A stretch of 64,000 nucleotides of DNA from Chitinophagaceae bacterium (GCA_947474435.1 CANJII010000004.1:62001-126000), one strand, 5' to 3'; positions 34,462 through 45,079 are shown, numbered from the stretch's first letter. The notes: a model not told the origin generated them from the sequence alone. Translations and numbers: made by a program.

Positions 34462-36578
34462 GTGAACCAAAGAAAATAAAAATTGCCCTTGCCGGAAATC
34501 CGAACTGCGGAAAAACATCGCTGTTCAATGCGCTCACGGGCATGCGGCAGAAGGTTGGAAATTTTGCCGGTGTTACGGTAGATAAAAAAACCGGAATTCT
34601 TTTTCTTGATAATAAAGTGGAGGCGCTCGTAGTTGATTTGCCCGGCACTTACAGCATTTATCCGCGCCGCATTGATGAGATGGTCACCTTTGATGTGCTC
34701 GCCAATCCCGACAATGTTTCGCATCCCGATGTGATTGTTTTGTTAGCCGATGCATCGAACCTGAAACGGAATTTATTATTCTGCACACAGATAATTGATA
34801 TGGGAATTCCAACAGTGATTGCACTGAACATGATGGATGTGGCAGAGAAAAACAACATCCGAATTGATGTAGCAAAGCTGGAAGAAGAGTTGGGAGTACC
34901 TGTGGTTCCAATGAATGCGCGCGAAGGAAAAGGCGTGGACAAACTATTAAAGTTGTTATCATCAGCTATTGCAAAACCAAAGCGCAGTTTTATTGACATG
35001 CAGAAATTATATGGCGATGCAAAAGAGTTGAGCAATAAAATTCCGTACTCCAATGAATATGTTGCAGCGTTGCTTGCAGTGTTGCATAAAGAGTTAAATG
35101 ATTTTCCGGAGGAGAAACATCAACTGATTGATGAATGGGTGGCAGCAAAAAATTTTGTGGCAGCTCGTTTTCAGGGCGAAGAAGTTTTACAGCGATACAA
35201 TTCAATCAACCGTCTGGTGCGCGATTGTGTGAATGAAGAACAGAAAGAAAATAAAAGTTTAGAAACTACTTCGCGCATTGACAAAATATTGTTGCATCCG
35301 TTGTGGGGTTACTTGATTTTTCTTGGAGTTTTCTTTTTAGTATTCCAGGCAATTTTTGCATGGGCGCAGTACCCGATGGATTTAATCAGTTCCGGTTTTT
35401 CTACCGCTGGAAATTACCTGCATAATTTATTACCTGCCGGAATGATAAGCGATTTATTAATTCAGGGAGTGTGGGCCGGTGCAGGAGGAGTAGTTATTTT
35501 TATTCCGCAAATCATGTTGCTGTTTGGTTTCATTACAATATTAGAAGACACAGGTTACATGGCGCGTGTAAGTTTTCTCATGGATAAATTAATGCGTACA
35601 ACAGGGCTCAGCGGAAAATCAACGGTACCACTCATCAGCGGAATGGCATGCGCTATTCCTGCAATCATGAGCACACGCAATATTGAAAGTTGGAAAGACC
35701 GCATCATCACCATCATGGTGGTTCCGTTCATGAGTTGCTCTGCGCGGTTACCTGTTTATACTTTGCTTGTAAGTTTTGCAGTTCCGAGCCAAACTGTTTT
35801 CGGAATTTTTAATATGCGGGGCATGTGGATGCTCGGTTTGTATCTGTTCGGTTTCATATCAGCAATTGTTGCTGCATTTATAATGAAACTCATTATTAAA
35901 ACCAGAGAGAAAAGTTTATTCCTGATGGAGTTACCGATTTATCGATGGCCTCGTTGGGGAAATGTGGGTGTCACCATGTTTGAAAAAGCAAAAGTATTTG
36001 TGACCGATGCCGGAAAAATAATTGTTGCCATTTCAGTGGTGCTTTGGTTTCTCGCGAGCTACGGACCCGGTGATGAAATAAAAACGGTAGAGAAAAAATT
36101 TGAAGACACTTCATTTACTTCTCAGTATAATTCAATTGATTTAGATGCCATGCGGCAGAGTGAAAAACTAACTCATTCGTATGCCGGACACATTGGGCAT
36201 TTTATTGAACCTGCAATTATGCCCCTTGGTTTCGATTGGAAAATCGGTATCTCGCTCATCACCGCATTTGCGGCACGCGAAGTTTTTGTAGGAACCATTG
36301 CAACCATTTACAGTGTGGGTTCAACCGGTGATATGGACATGAATAAACTGCGCGCACGAATGCACAGCGAAATAAATCCGCAAACAGGAGAGCAGGTTTT
36401 TTCATTTGCAACAGTTGTTTCACTAATGATATTTTTTGCACTCGCCATGCAGTGCATGAGTACGATAGCAGTTGTGCGCCGCGAAACTAAAAGCTGGAAA
36501 TGGCCAATGATTCAACTTTTCTACATGACTGGTATAGCTTACTTAGCAAGTTTTATAACTTATATGTTGCTGAGGTAA
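34458..36578 (+). CDS. feoB: Ferrous iron transport protein B
   Basis: G1 'ALAGNPNCGKTSLFNALTG', 'VTVDKKTG', 'DLPGTYSIYP', gate motifs 'GYMARVSFLMDKLMR', 'CAIPAIMSTR'. Confidence 0.98.
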   Translation: MSEPKKIKIALAGNPNCGKTSLFNALTGMRQKVGNFAGVTVDKKTGILFLDNKVEALVVDLPGTYSIYPRRIDEMVTFDVLANPDNVSHPDVIVLLADASNLKRNLLFCTQIIDMGIPTVIALNMMDVAEKNNIRIDVAKLEEELGVPVVPMNAREGKGVDKLLKLLSSAIAKPKRSFIDMQKLYGDAKELSNKIPYSNEYVAALLAVLHKELNDFPEEKHQLIDEWVAAKNFVAARFQGEEVLQRYNSINRLVRDCVNEEQKENKSLETTSRIDKILLHPLWGYLIFLGVFFLVFQAIFAWAQYPMDLISSGFSTAGNYLHNLLPAGMISDLLIQGVWAGAGGVVIFIPQIMLLFGFITILEDTGYMARVSFLMDKLMRTTGLSGKSTVPLISGMACAIPAIMSTRNIESWKDRIITIMVVPFMSCSARLPVYTLLVSFAVPSQTVFGIFNMRGMWMLGLYLFGFISAIVAAFIMKLIIKTREKSLFLMELPIYRWPRWGNVGVTMFEKAKVFVTDAGKIIVAISVVLWFLASYGPGDEIKTVEKKFEDTSFTSQYNSIDLDAMRQSEKLTHSYAGHIGHFIEPAIMPLGFDWKIGISLITAFAAREVFVGTIATIYSVGSTGDMDMNKLRARMHSEINPQTGEQVFSFATVVSLMIFFALAMQCMSTIAVVRRETKSWKWPMIQLFYMTGIAYLASFITYMLLR

Positions 36579-36705
36579 TGAGCTGTTAAAAGTTGATTCG
36601 TTATTCTAATAACTGTGTTTTAAGTTTTAGTTGTTGGGTTTTTGTTCTCTGATTTATATCAATACAGAAGTTTCTACAAATTACGAATCAACAAATAACA
36701 TATAA

Positions 36706-37149
36706 CTACTTCGTAAGGTAAGTCAAACCCCAAGGGCCTTCGCAATTGAGTTGAAGAATAGCTCCTTCATTTTTTGTATAAACAAAGTGATGCGATTGAG
36801 CTGGGTTGATATAAAAATCTCCTGCTTTAAATTCTGTTCCTTTAGAAGTATCAGCCAGTTCTCCGAAACCGATAAAAACACTTCCGCTTATAACAGTCAC
36901 CCGTTCGTCTTTCGGATGAAAGTGCGCAGGTAAAATATAGTTGGGTGGAAACTGAACACGAATGGTAAACAATCCATCCTGCTTCGAACTGCCTTCCATT
37001 GAAACAATTTTAGCCCCTGCTGGAAATGGTGCCGGGGCATCTTTCCATTGTAAATCATTTTCATGAATGCGGATAGTATCTGAAGAAATTTTTTGAGCGA
37101 ATGTGATGAATGGAATAATGGTGAAGAGCAGAATGAAAAAGTATTTCAT
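36706..37149 (-). CDS. Cupin domain-containing secreted protein
   Basis: Signal peptide; 'ILPAHFHPKDERVTVISGSVFIGFGE...FKAGDFYINPAQSHHFVYTKNEG'. Confidence 0.85.
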   Translation of the reverse strand: MKYFFILLFTIIPFITFAQKISSDTIRIHENDLQWKDAPAPFPAGAKIVSMEGSSKQDGLFTIRVQFPPNYILPAHFHPKDERVTVISGSVFIGFGELADTSKGTEFKAGDFYINPAQSHHFVYTKNEGAILQLNCEGPWGLTYLTK

Positions 37150-37447
37150 GATTTTTATTTATTGAATCAAAGATGAAAAAAAATTTAAACAACAATTGGC
37201 GACTTTTTTCATTTCATTGAATCGATAATTAAATTATCATGTAAGTTCAGGGGGCATTTTCAATTTTATTTGAATCTATCAACTGACTTCTTCTGATATT
37301 AACGGATATTAGATGATAAATTTTTAAACCTCTTTTTGGTCTATACTTTTCCTTATGATACTGAAAATTTAACACTTAATCAATTCTGTATTTCATATTC
37401 CATTTTCATTTACATTAGCCATCCTTAAAAAATTAAAATCAGCCTTT

Positions 37448-40400
37448 ATGAAATTGAAATTCAGCTTTTCACTTTTTGTTTTTCTTATCAGCAGTGCATT
37501 AATCTCCTTCGCCGGAGAATCAATTCGATTTGATGGCCGAATGCAAATGATTTCCTATCATGTTTCTGAACAACCAACCATTGATCAGTTGTTTTCATTA
37601 ATGAAGGAATCCGGATTACCAGAAAATTATTCGCTTCAATTAATAAGAAAAGAAAATGATTTATCGGGAATGATTCATTACCGTTACCAGCAAACTTTTA
37701 AAGAAAATGCCATTGACGGGACAATGTGGATTGTGCACACATTAAACGGAAAAATCCAAAGCATGAATGGTGTATTGCAAAACAATCTGCCATTATCCAC
37801 TCAAATAAATACAGAGCCTGAAGCTGCATATTCAACCGCTTTTCAATATGTCATAAGTGCTTTACATGAAGATGAACAAGCAACTAAATCGCTTACTGAT
37901 TATTCTGCCACAACACCTGAATTATTTTGGGCATCGGCAAACAATGATTTACAAAATTTAAGATTGTGTTACAGGTTCGATATTTTTCTGAGAGATGTGC
38001 CGGCCAGAAAATTGGTTTTTGTGGATGTTGAAACCGGAAAAATTATTTCTCATCACGAGCGCATACAAAACATTAATGCTCCCGGCACAGCCATAACCGG
38101 TTACAGTGGAACACAATCAATAACTACTGATTCAAATGCAGGGACTTTCCGTTTGCGCGAAACCGGCAGAGGACTTGGGGTTGAAACTTATAATCTGAAT
38201 CACGGAACAAATTATGGTTCAGCCGTTGACTTTACCGATACCGACAATACCTGGAATAATGTTAATGCCAATGAAGATCAATATGCAACCGATGCACATT
38301 GGGGCGCTGAAAAAACTTATGATTATTATTTTATCGCTTTCGGAAGAAGCAGCGTGGACAATGCCGGATTGAAATTGAAAAGTTATGTTCACTATTCTAC
38401 CAACTATTACAATGCATTCTGGGATGGAGTGGAAATGACTTATGGTGATGGAGATGCAACTGTAAATCCATTAACCACTCTTGATATTGCAGGACATGAA
38501 ATTTCTCATGGTGTAACAGAGTTCACTTCAAATTTAAATTACTCATATGAAAGTGGTGCATTGAATGAATCATTCAGCGATTGCATTGGAACGGCCATTG
38601 AGTTTTACGGCAAACCAGGTACTGCAAACTGGCTGGTTGGAAGTGAAATTGGTGAAACATTCAGAAGCATGAGTAATCCGAATGCTTATGGCCAACCCGA
38701 TACTTATCTTGGAACCAACTGGTACACCGGAGCCGGCGATAACGGAGGAGTACATTACAACAGTGGTGTTATGAATTACTGGTTTTATCTTTTATCGCAG
38801 GGTGGAAGCGGAGCCAATGACAATGGAAATTCTTTTTCGGTTTCAGCACAGGGGTTGGCAAAAGCGGCTGCAATAACTTATCGCATGAATGCAGTTTACC
38901 TGACTCCTACTTCGCAATATGCCGATGCAAGAACTTATGCAATTCAAGCGGCTATTGATTTGTATGGCGCTTGTTCCAATGAAGTGATTGCAACAACCAA
39001 TGCCTGGTATGCTGTTGGTGTAGGAGCTGCATTTGTTTCAGTTCCTGTGACTGCAAGTTTCACTGTTAACTCAACCAGTTCTTGTACTGTTCCATTCACT
39101 GTTCAATTTACCAATACATCAACCGGCGGTGGTTCATATAGTTGGAATTTTGGTGATGGCGGAACAAGCACTTCAATCAATCCGTCACACACTTATTCTG
39201 TATTCGGAAATTACACTGTTGTACTTACAAATAATGGTGGAACCTGCGGAACAAACACAAATACCCAAACCAATTTAATTTCATTGCAACCATCAACAGC
39301 TCCGACTGCAACCAATCAATCAAGCTGTGGGGCTACAAGTTTTACTTTGAATGCAAGTGGCAACGGAACTTTGAACTGGTACAGTGCTCCAACCGGTGGA
39401 ACATTTTTAGGAACCGGAGCATCTTATTCCACAGGGGTTATAAGCACCACCACAAATTATTATGTTGAATCAAACACTACTCCTTCACCAATTTTCGGAG
39501 GCATTCCAAATAACACAGTAGGTACAGGCGGAAATTTTTCAAACAGCAGCGACCGTTACCTGATTTTCAATTGCACATCACCTGTTACTTTAGTTTCTGT
39601 GGTGGTGTATGCGCAAGGCGCTGGCAACCGAACTGTTCAATTAAGAAATTCTGCAAATACAGTTCTTCAATCTACTGTTGTAAATCTTGCTGATGGAGTA
39701 AATACTGTTACGCTGAATTATTCATTACCTGTTGAAAACGATATGCGATTGGCCATTGGCGGAACTTCCAATCTCTATCGCAATAATTCGGGAGCGGTTT
39801 ACCCTTACAACATTGGTTCATCAGTTTCCATCACCAATTCCAATTCAGGAACTCCGGGATACTATTATTATTTTTATAACTGGCAAATTCAAGAACCCGG
39901 ATGTATTAGTAACCGAACATTAGTTACTGCCACCATTACACCTGTTCCAGCATCAGTAATAGTTGCCGGAGGAGCCACCACTTTTTGTCAGGGTTCAAGC
40001 GTTGTATTAAATAATACAGTTTCCGGCATGAATTATCAATGGAAAAAAGGAACCGCCACCATTGCAGGTGCAACCAATAGTAGTTACACCGCATTAACAA
40101 CAGGTATTTATACTTGTGTCGCAACCAATACATGTGGAACAGCAACATCAAATAGTATTTCTGTAGTCAGAAATGCTACTCCAGCCGCTACAGAAACCTT
40201 AACAGGCAATAATCCATTTTGTAAAAACACAACTGTAACACTAACTGCAAATAGCGGAGCAAATCTTTCTTATCAGTGGGTGAGAAACAGTGTTTCCATT
40301 AACGGCGCAACAGCCATTTCTTATACAGCTACCACTTCCGGAAATTATCGTGTGTTAGTAACAAAGACCACAACAGGTTGCTCGAAACTTTCTTCCAGCC

Positions 40401-40687
40401 TTGCTTTAACAACCGTTGTATGCAGGAACGAAAATGAATATGCAATTGAAGAAATTTCAATTTACCCTAATCCTTTCAGTCGGGATTTCACAATTGAATT
40501 CGGAACATTAAATCCGGATTATTTTGAAGTGATTGATATAACCGGTAGAATATTGGAAACAAAAAATATTAAAGAAGTTTCGAGTATTAAAACGGGCGAA
40601 AATTTAGCTGTTGGGATCTATTTGATCAGATTATGGAAGGAAAATGAAATTATTTCAACTTTCAAAATGGTAAAAACAGAAGAATAA
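37448..40687 (+). CDS. M4 (thermolysin-like) metallopeptidase with PKD domain, Ig-like repeats and T9SS type A sorting domain
   Basis: 'DIAGHEISHGVTEFTSNL...ALNESFSDCIGTAIEFY', PKD 'YSWNFGDGGTSTSINPSHTYS', C-terminal 'ISIYPNPFSRDFTIEF...GIYLIRLWKENEIISTFKMVKTE'. Confidence 0.95.
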   Translation: MKLKFSFSLFVFLISSALISFAGESIRFDGRMQMISYHVSEQPTIDQLFSLMKESGLPENYSLQLIRKENDLSGMIHYRYQQTFKENAIDGTMWIVHTLNGKIQSMNGVLQNNLPLSTQINTEPEAAYSTAFQYVISALHEDEQATKSLTDYSATTPELFWASANNDLQNLRLCYRFDIFLRDVPARKLVFVDVETGKIISHHERIQNINAPGTAITGYSGTQSITTDSNAGTFRLRETGRGLGVETYNLNHGTNYGSAVDFTDTDNTWNNVNANEDQYATDAHWGAEKTYDYYFIAFGRSSVDNAGLKLKSYVHYSTNYYNAFWDGVEMTYGDGDATVNPLTTLDIAGHEISHGVTEFTSNLNYSYESGALNESFSDCIGTAIEFYGKPGTANWLVGSEIGETFRSMSNPNAYGQPDTYLGTNWYTGAGDNGGVHYNSGVMNYWFYLLSQGGSGANDNGNSFSVSAQGLAKAAAITYRMNAVYLTPTSQYADARTYAIQAAIDLYGACSNEVIATTNAWYAVGVGAAFVSVPVTASFTVNSTSSCTVPFTVQFTNTSTGGGSYSWNFGDGGTSTSINPSHTYSVFGNYTVVLTNNGGTCGTNTNTQTNLISLQPSTAPTATNQSSCGATSFTLNASGNGTLNWYSAPTGGTFLGTGASYSTGVISTTTNYYVESNTTPSPIFGGIPNNTVGTGGNFSNSSDRYLIFNCTSPVTLVSVVVYAQGAGNRTVQLRNSANTVLQSTVVNLADGVNTVTLNYSLPVENDMRLAIGGTSNLYRNNSGAVYPYNIGSSVSITNSNSGTPGYYYYFYNWQIQEPGCISNRTLVTATITPVPASVIVAGGATTFCQGSSVVLNNTVSGMNYQWKKGTATIAGATNSSYTALTTGIYTCVATNTCGTATSNSISVVRNATPAATETLTGNNPFCKNTTVTLTANSGANLSYQWVRNSVSINGATAISYTATTSGNYRVLVTKTTTGCSKLSSSLALTTVVCRNENEYAIEEISIYPNPFSRDFTIEFGTLNPDYFEVIDITGRILETKNIKEVSSIKTGENLAVGIYLIRLWKENEIISTFKMVKTEE

Positions 40688-40869
40688 TTTTTTTTAATAA
40701 AAATTATTCGATGGAATTACAACTGATTTTGAGAAAAGGTTGAATATTAATTTTTAGTTGAAAGGCAGGCTGATTCATTGCCAATAATGGAGATTTATTC
40801 TTAATTTGGATATTCAACCGAATAAATTTTTCTTTGCACTCCTTCAAAAAAAAGTGAAGCTCTATTTAA

Positions 40870-42993
40870 ATGGCAATGATTCAGATTATCAGAAATAAAT
40901 TAGGACCAGCTATTGTAATTATTATTGGTCTTAGTCTTGGTCTTTTTGTATTACAAACCGCACTGGATTCGAACACCGGTTTGTTAAGCGGAAAAAGCGA
41001 TTCGGTTGGAACTATTGATGGAAAAAAAATAGGCATTCGTGAATTTCAAGCTAAGGTTGATACTTCAGTTGAGGCGTATAAAATTAACAGCAACAATAAG
41101 AATATTGACGACAATACAATGTTTTCGTTGCGCGACCAGGCCTGGAATGAATTGATTAATAATTATCTGAACCAGCGTGAGTTTACTGCTTTGGGAATCA
41201 CACTTCCGAAAGATCAGTTGCAGGATTTATTTTTTGGTGCCGACCCATATCCTGAATTGAAAAAATCTTTTACCAATCCAAATACCGGTCAATTTGACCC
41301 AATGGCGGTAAAAAATTATTTAGATAATTTAGATAAAAGCGTGCAGGGTGAAGATGTAGTGGAAAAGCAAACCCGCTGGGCAAATTTTCAGAAATATGTT
41401 TTGAATGATGTAATAACCGGTAAATACAAAACGCTTTTAAAGAATGCGGTATATGTTCCGAAATGGCAAGCTGAAATGGAGTACAACGACAAAGAAACCA
41501 AGTATACCCTGCAATATGTGAAAATTCCGTTTTCTGATATGACTGATTCAAGCATTAAGGTAACCGATGCAAATATTCAGGAATACATTAACAAGCACAA
41601 AGAACAATACAAGCAAGACGAAACCCGTAAAATCGAATATGTGATTTTCACGGTTCAGCCATCTTCAGCCGATTCTGCAAAAGCATTGAAATTTGTTGAT
41701 GATTCTTACCAGCATTTTGTTGCAACTCCAAATGATACGGATTATTTCCGCAGGTATGGTGATCGTGCTTATGATAAAATGTTTTACAGCCCATCGAAAT
41801 TAGGCAGCAAACTTTTGCAGGATACAATTGGAAAAGTTTCGATTGGAACTGTGTTGCCTGTATATTTTGAAGATGGATCGTATAAAACTGCTGTGTTGGT
41901 TGATCGTAAAATGATGCCTGATTCAGTGAAGGCAAGTCACATACTTTTCTCTACTCAAAATGGTGTTGATAGTGTAAAGGTTTTGGCGAAAGCCGATAGT
42001 GTTTACAATGCCATAAAGCAAGGAGCTGCTTTTGAGGAATTGGCTGCAAAGTACAGCGATGATAAAGGTTCTGGAGCAAAGGGCGGAGATCTTGGATATA
42101 TAAAATATGGAATGACAGTTAAAAAATTCAACAACTATTTATTTGAAACCGGAAAAGTGGGAGATGTATCAATGATAAAAACCGAATTTGGTTATCACAT
42201 TATCCGGATGACGGAAGCACCGGCTCCTACCGTTCAGGTTCAGTTAACTACTGTAACCCGTCGTGTTGATTATAGCAGTGCAACCACAAATGGTATTTAC
42301 GATAAAGCCACAAAATTTTTAAATGAACATGCTTCTCCTGAGTTATTTACAAAGGGAATGGCTGATCCGAATCTGAATAAGCAAACCAACGAGCAAACCA
42401 AGAAAAACGATTTTCAGATTCCGGGATTAAACTCTGCGCGTGAAGTGGTGAAGTGGGCTTATGGAGCCGAAAAAGATGCAATATCATCAGTATTTACATT
42501 GGGAGATAACTATGCAGTTGCCCATTTAGTTTCAATCTCTCCTGAAGGAACAGGAACTGTTGAAGCTTTGCGCACACAGATTGAGCCATTGGTTCGCAAT
42601 GAATTAAAGGGTGCTGCAATAGCAGGTCAAGTAAATGCTTCGGTTGCGTTGAATGCAACATTGGAATCACTTGCACAGAAATTTAATAAAGAAGTAAGCA
42701 ATGGCGACAACATGGCTTTTGCCGATGGATATTTTAACAATATCGGTTTTGAACCGAAATTTAATGGCAAACTTTCTACATTGAAAGAAGGTGTAATGTC
42801 GTCCCCGATTGTTGGTCGCAATGCAGTGTTTGTTATAAAATTGACTGCTGTTACTAAACCAGCAGCCATTGCAGATTACAATCAATACAAACAACAGATT
42901 TCACAGGCTGTTGCCCCGAGGTTTGAATATGGTTTTACAGAAGCATTGAAAAAAACCATAACCATAGTTGACGACCGCTACATGTTCTTCTGA
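40870..42993 (+). CDS. Peptidylprolyl isomerase (PpiD/SurA-like, PpiC domain)
   Basis: Single N-terminal TM, SurA-like N domain, parvulin domain 'KASHILFSTQNGVDSVKVLAKADSVYNAIKQGAAFEELAAKYSDDKGSGAKGGDLGYIKYG...TEFGYHIIRM'. Confidence 0.93.
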   Translation: MAMIQIIRNKLGPAIVIIIGLSLGLFVLQTALDSNTGLLSGKSDSVGTIDGKKIGIREFQAKVDTSVEAYKINSNNKNIDDNTMFSLRDQAWNELINNYLNQREFTALGITLPKDQLQDLFFGADPYPELKKSFTNPNTGQFDPMAVKNYLDNLDKSVQGEDVVEKQTRWANFQKYVLNDVITGKYKTLLKNAVYVPKWQAEMEYNDKETKYTLQYVKIPFSDMTDSSIKVTDANIQEYINKHKEQYKQDETRKIEYVIFTVQPSSADSAKALKFVDDSYQHFVATPNDTDYFRRYGDRAYDKMFYSPSKLGSKLLQDTIGKVSIGTVLPVYFEDGSYKTAVLVDRKMMPDSVKASHILFSTQNGVDSVKVLAKADSVYNAIKQGAAFEELAAKYSDDKGSGAKGGDLGYIKYGMTVKKFNNYLFETGKVGDVSMIKTEFGYHIIRMTEAPAPTVQVQLTTVTRRVDYSSATTNGIYDKATKFLNEHASPELFTKGMADPNLNKQTNEQTKKNDFQIPGLNSAREVVKWAYGAEKDAISSVFTLGDNYAVAHLVSISPEGTGTVEALRTQIEPLVRNELKGAAIAGQVNASVALNATLESLAQKFNKEVSNGDNMAFADGYFNNIGFEPKFNGKLSTLKEGVMSSPIVGRNAVFVIKLTAVTKPAAIADYNQYKQQISQAVAPRFEYGFTEALKKTITIVDDRYMFF

Positions 42994-43014
42994 TTGTGAA
43001 CTGAAAACTTTTCG

Positions 43015-43554
43015 TTGTGTTTGAATAATGCAGCGATAAAAATGGAAAATACAAATCCCATCATCAATAAGGTCGCCTCGAGCGACCTTATTACTTTAGA
43101 CCTCGAAGCGTTTTATCCTTCGGGTGAAACGGCAGTATTTGACCTGAAAGATTTTCTTTTTAAAGGATTGGTATTAAAAGAAAAAGATTTTCGAGAAGCA
43201 CTTAAATCGTTTGACTGGGAACAGTACCGGAATAAAAATGTAGCCATCACCTGCAGTGCCGATGCCATTGTGCCCATGTGGGCTTTTATGATGGTGAGTG
43301 TGAACCTCGATGGAGTAGCGGCTTACTACCGCTTCGGAACCGAAGCGGAACTGATTGAAGATTTATTTTTTCAATCATTGAAAAAGATTGATGCCGAAGA
43401 CTACCGCGATAAAAAATTATTGGTGAAAGGTTGCAGTGATAAAGAAGTGGCTGCATCGGTTTATGTTGAAGTGGCAAGGATATTATTGCCCGTGGTGAAA
43501 AGCCTGATGTATGGTGAGGCATGCTCCAATGTGCCGCTGATGAAGCGGAAGTAA
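43015..43554 (+). CDS. DUF2480 family protein
   Basis: 'INKVASSDLITLDLEAFYPSGETAVFDLKDFLFKGLVLKEKDFREALKSFDWEQYRNKNVAITCSADAIVPMWAFMMV'. Likely start ATG 43042. Confidence 0.9.
   Translation: MCLNNAAIKMENTNPIINKVASSDLITLDLEAFYPSGETAVFDLKDFLFKGLVLKEKDFREALKSFDWEQYRNKNVAITCSADAIVPMWAFMMVSVNLDGVAAYYRFGTEAELIEDLFFQSLKKIDAEDYRDKKLLVKGCSDKEVAASVYVEVARILLPVVKSLMYGEACSNVPLMKRK
43066..43092. repeat. Perfect 11-bp stem inverted repeat within the DUF2480 coding start
   Basis: AATAAGGTCGC-CTCGA-GCGACCTTATT. Confidence 0.75.
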
Positions 43555-43610
43555 GTTAGATTGATATTTATCATTGAATGAGCGAAGCAGTATTTGCTTA
43601 GTTTTAAACC

Positions 43611-44567
43611 ATGAAAAAAATCAGTCTGTTTTTTTTATTAATATCGGTAATTAAATATTCAAATCTATCTGCTCAAACTTATCATCCTTTTGTATCTAAC
43701 GACAAAAAATGGGATTATGAAGATCATCATAATAATCCATGTGCTTTAGGAGGGGCAAGTTTTTATGGATATGAATTTCAAATGCATGGTGATACCATCA
43801 TTCAAGGAACATTATATAAATTGTTAGTTAGAAAAGAAGGATTTAATTGTCAGTTTCCATGTGGTTCAAGTAGTATTGAAAATAATTATAATTATCATCT
43901 GACTATTATTAATGCAATTCGGGAAGATTCATTCAAAAAAATTTGGTGTTATTATTTTGAGCAACAAACCGATTCGCTGATTTATGATTTTGGAATTCAG
44001 ATAGGCGATACAATTACATGGACTGAATATCCATACATTGTTGTAGGAATTGATTCAATACAATTATTGAATGGTGAATGGAGAAAAAGATTTATGCTAA
44101 CAACTAATTCGGTTGCTGGAATTAAGTATTGGATTGAAGGAATTGGTTCGGATGAAAATTTTTTTCAGGCTTATTTTAATTATTCATCGGATGTGTTTTT
44201 GCATCCACATCTATCATGTGTACTTGATTCGACAATTCAATATTATGAACAACATTATTCATGTGCAACCGAATGTAATTTTATTCCCGGAGCACAAATT
44301 GTTTCAGTTGGTGAAAATATTCGTAAACAGAATACATTTTTAATCAGCAATTCCTTAAATGAAATTGATGTTTCATTTAATAACTCAAATAAATACAAAG
44401 CAAAATTTAAATTGATTAATCTGAACGGAATTTTAGTTTTTGAAAAGGAAATATATTCTGGACAGGTTCTGAAAATTTCCTCAGATCAGCTTTCTCCCTC
44501 AGTTTATTTTGGGGAAATAATTTACGCTGATGGAAGCATGGAGGTAAAGAAGTTTGTGAAGGAGTGA
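43611..44567 (+). CDS. Secreted protein with T9SS-like C-terminal region
   Basis: Signal peptide; C-terminal 'FKLINLNGILVFEKEIYSGQVLKISSDQLSPSVYFGEIIYADGSMEVKKFVKE' resembles T9SS type A tail. Confidence 0.65.
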   Translation: MKKISLFFLLISVIKYSNLSAQTYHPFVSNDKKWDYEDHHNNPCALGGASFYGYEFQMHGDTIIQGTLYKLLVRKEGFNCQFPCGSSSIENNYNYHLTIINAIREDSFKKIWCYYFEQQTDSLIYDFGIQIGDTITWTEYPYIVVGIDSIQLLNGEWRKRFMLTTNSVAGIKYWIEGIGSDENFFQAYFNYSSDVFLHPHLSCVLDSTIQYYEQHYSCATECNFIPGAQIVSVGENIRKQNTFLISNSLNEIDVSFNNSNKYKAKFKLINLNGILVFEKEIYSGQVLKISSDQLSPSVYFGEIIYADGSMEVKKFVKE

Positions 44568-44571
44568 ACAA

Positions 44572-44603
44572 TTGATAATTAATTTTTACAAATACTATCT
44601 TTG
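44572..44603 (+). promoter_or_regulatory. Bacteroidetes-type promoter upstream of the TA pair
   Basis: TTG (44572-44574) and TATCTTTG (44596-44603, matches TAnnTTTG) 15 nt upstream of ATG 44618. Confidence 0.5.
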
Positions 44604-44617
44604 AAAAAAATTAAGCG

Positions 44618-44812
44618 ATGAAGGGACTTACCATAATGACTGATGAAAAGAGCGGAAAAAGAATTGCGCAGGTCGATTTAACTCACCTCAGCAAGCACAG
44701 TGAAGAAACAGAAGATTTGCTTGATGTACTTGTTTCAGAGGCGCGCAAAAACGAAAAGAATATTTCGTGGGACGAAATGAAAAAAGATATGAAGAAAAAA
44801 GGGAAGTTGTAG
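44618..44812 (+). CDS. Putative antitoxin of a type II TA pair
   Basis: 64 aa, charged, 'SGKRIAQVDLTHLSKHSEETEDLLDVLVSEARKNEKNISWDEMKKDMKKKGK'; directly upstream of RelE/ParE-like toxin. Confidence 0.65.
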   Translation: MKGLTIMTDEKSGKRIAQVDLTHLSKHSEETEDLLDVLVSEARKNEKNISWDEMKKDMKKKGKL

Positions 44813-44821
44813 TTCATTTCT

Positions 44822-45079
44822 ATGTATAAAATTTCATTTAAAGAATCAGCGCGAAAAGAATTCTATTCATTGCCTAAAAAAGCCGTGCAAAAAATTTCAA
44901 TTGCTATTGATGCTCTTCAGAATGACCCTCGACCTATAGGAGTAAAGAAATTAAAAGGTCAAAGCCATCCATTATGGAGAATCAGAATTGGTGATTACAG
45001 AGTTGTTTATTCAATTGATGATGCTATTTATATTGTGAACATCACACGGGTTGGTCACAGAAAAGATATTTATGAGTAA
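44822..45079 (+). CDS. RelE/ParE family toxin
   Basis: 'MYKISFKESARKEFYSLPKKAVQKISIAIDALQNDPRPIGVKKLKGQSHPLWRIRIGDYRVVYSIDDAIYIVNITRVGHRKDIYE'. Confidence 0.93.
   Translation: MYKISFKESARKEFYSLPKKAVQKISIAIDALQNDPRPIGVKKLKGQSHPLWRIRIGDYRVVYSIDDAIYIVNITRVGHRKDIYE

Noticed and set aside
36590-36705. AT-rich spacer after feoB as a possible regulatory RNA
   Set aside because: No clear stem-loop, conserved motif or promoter seen; likely ordinary intergenic DNA.
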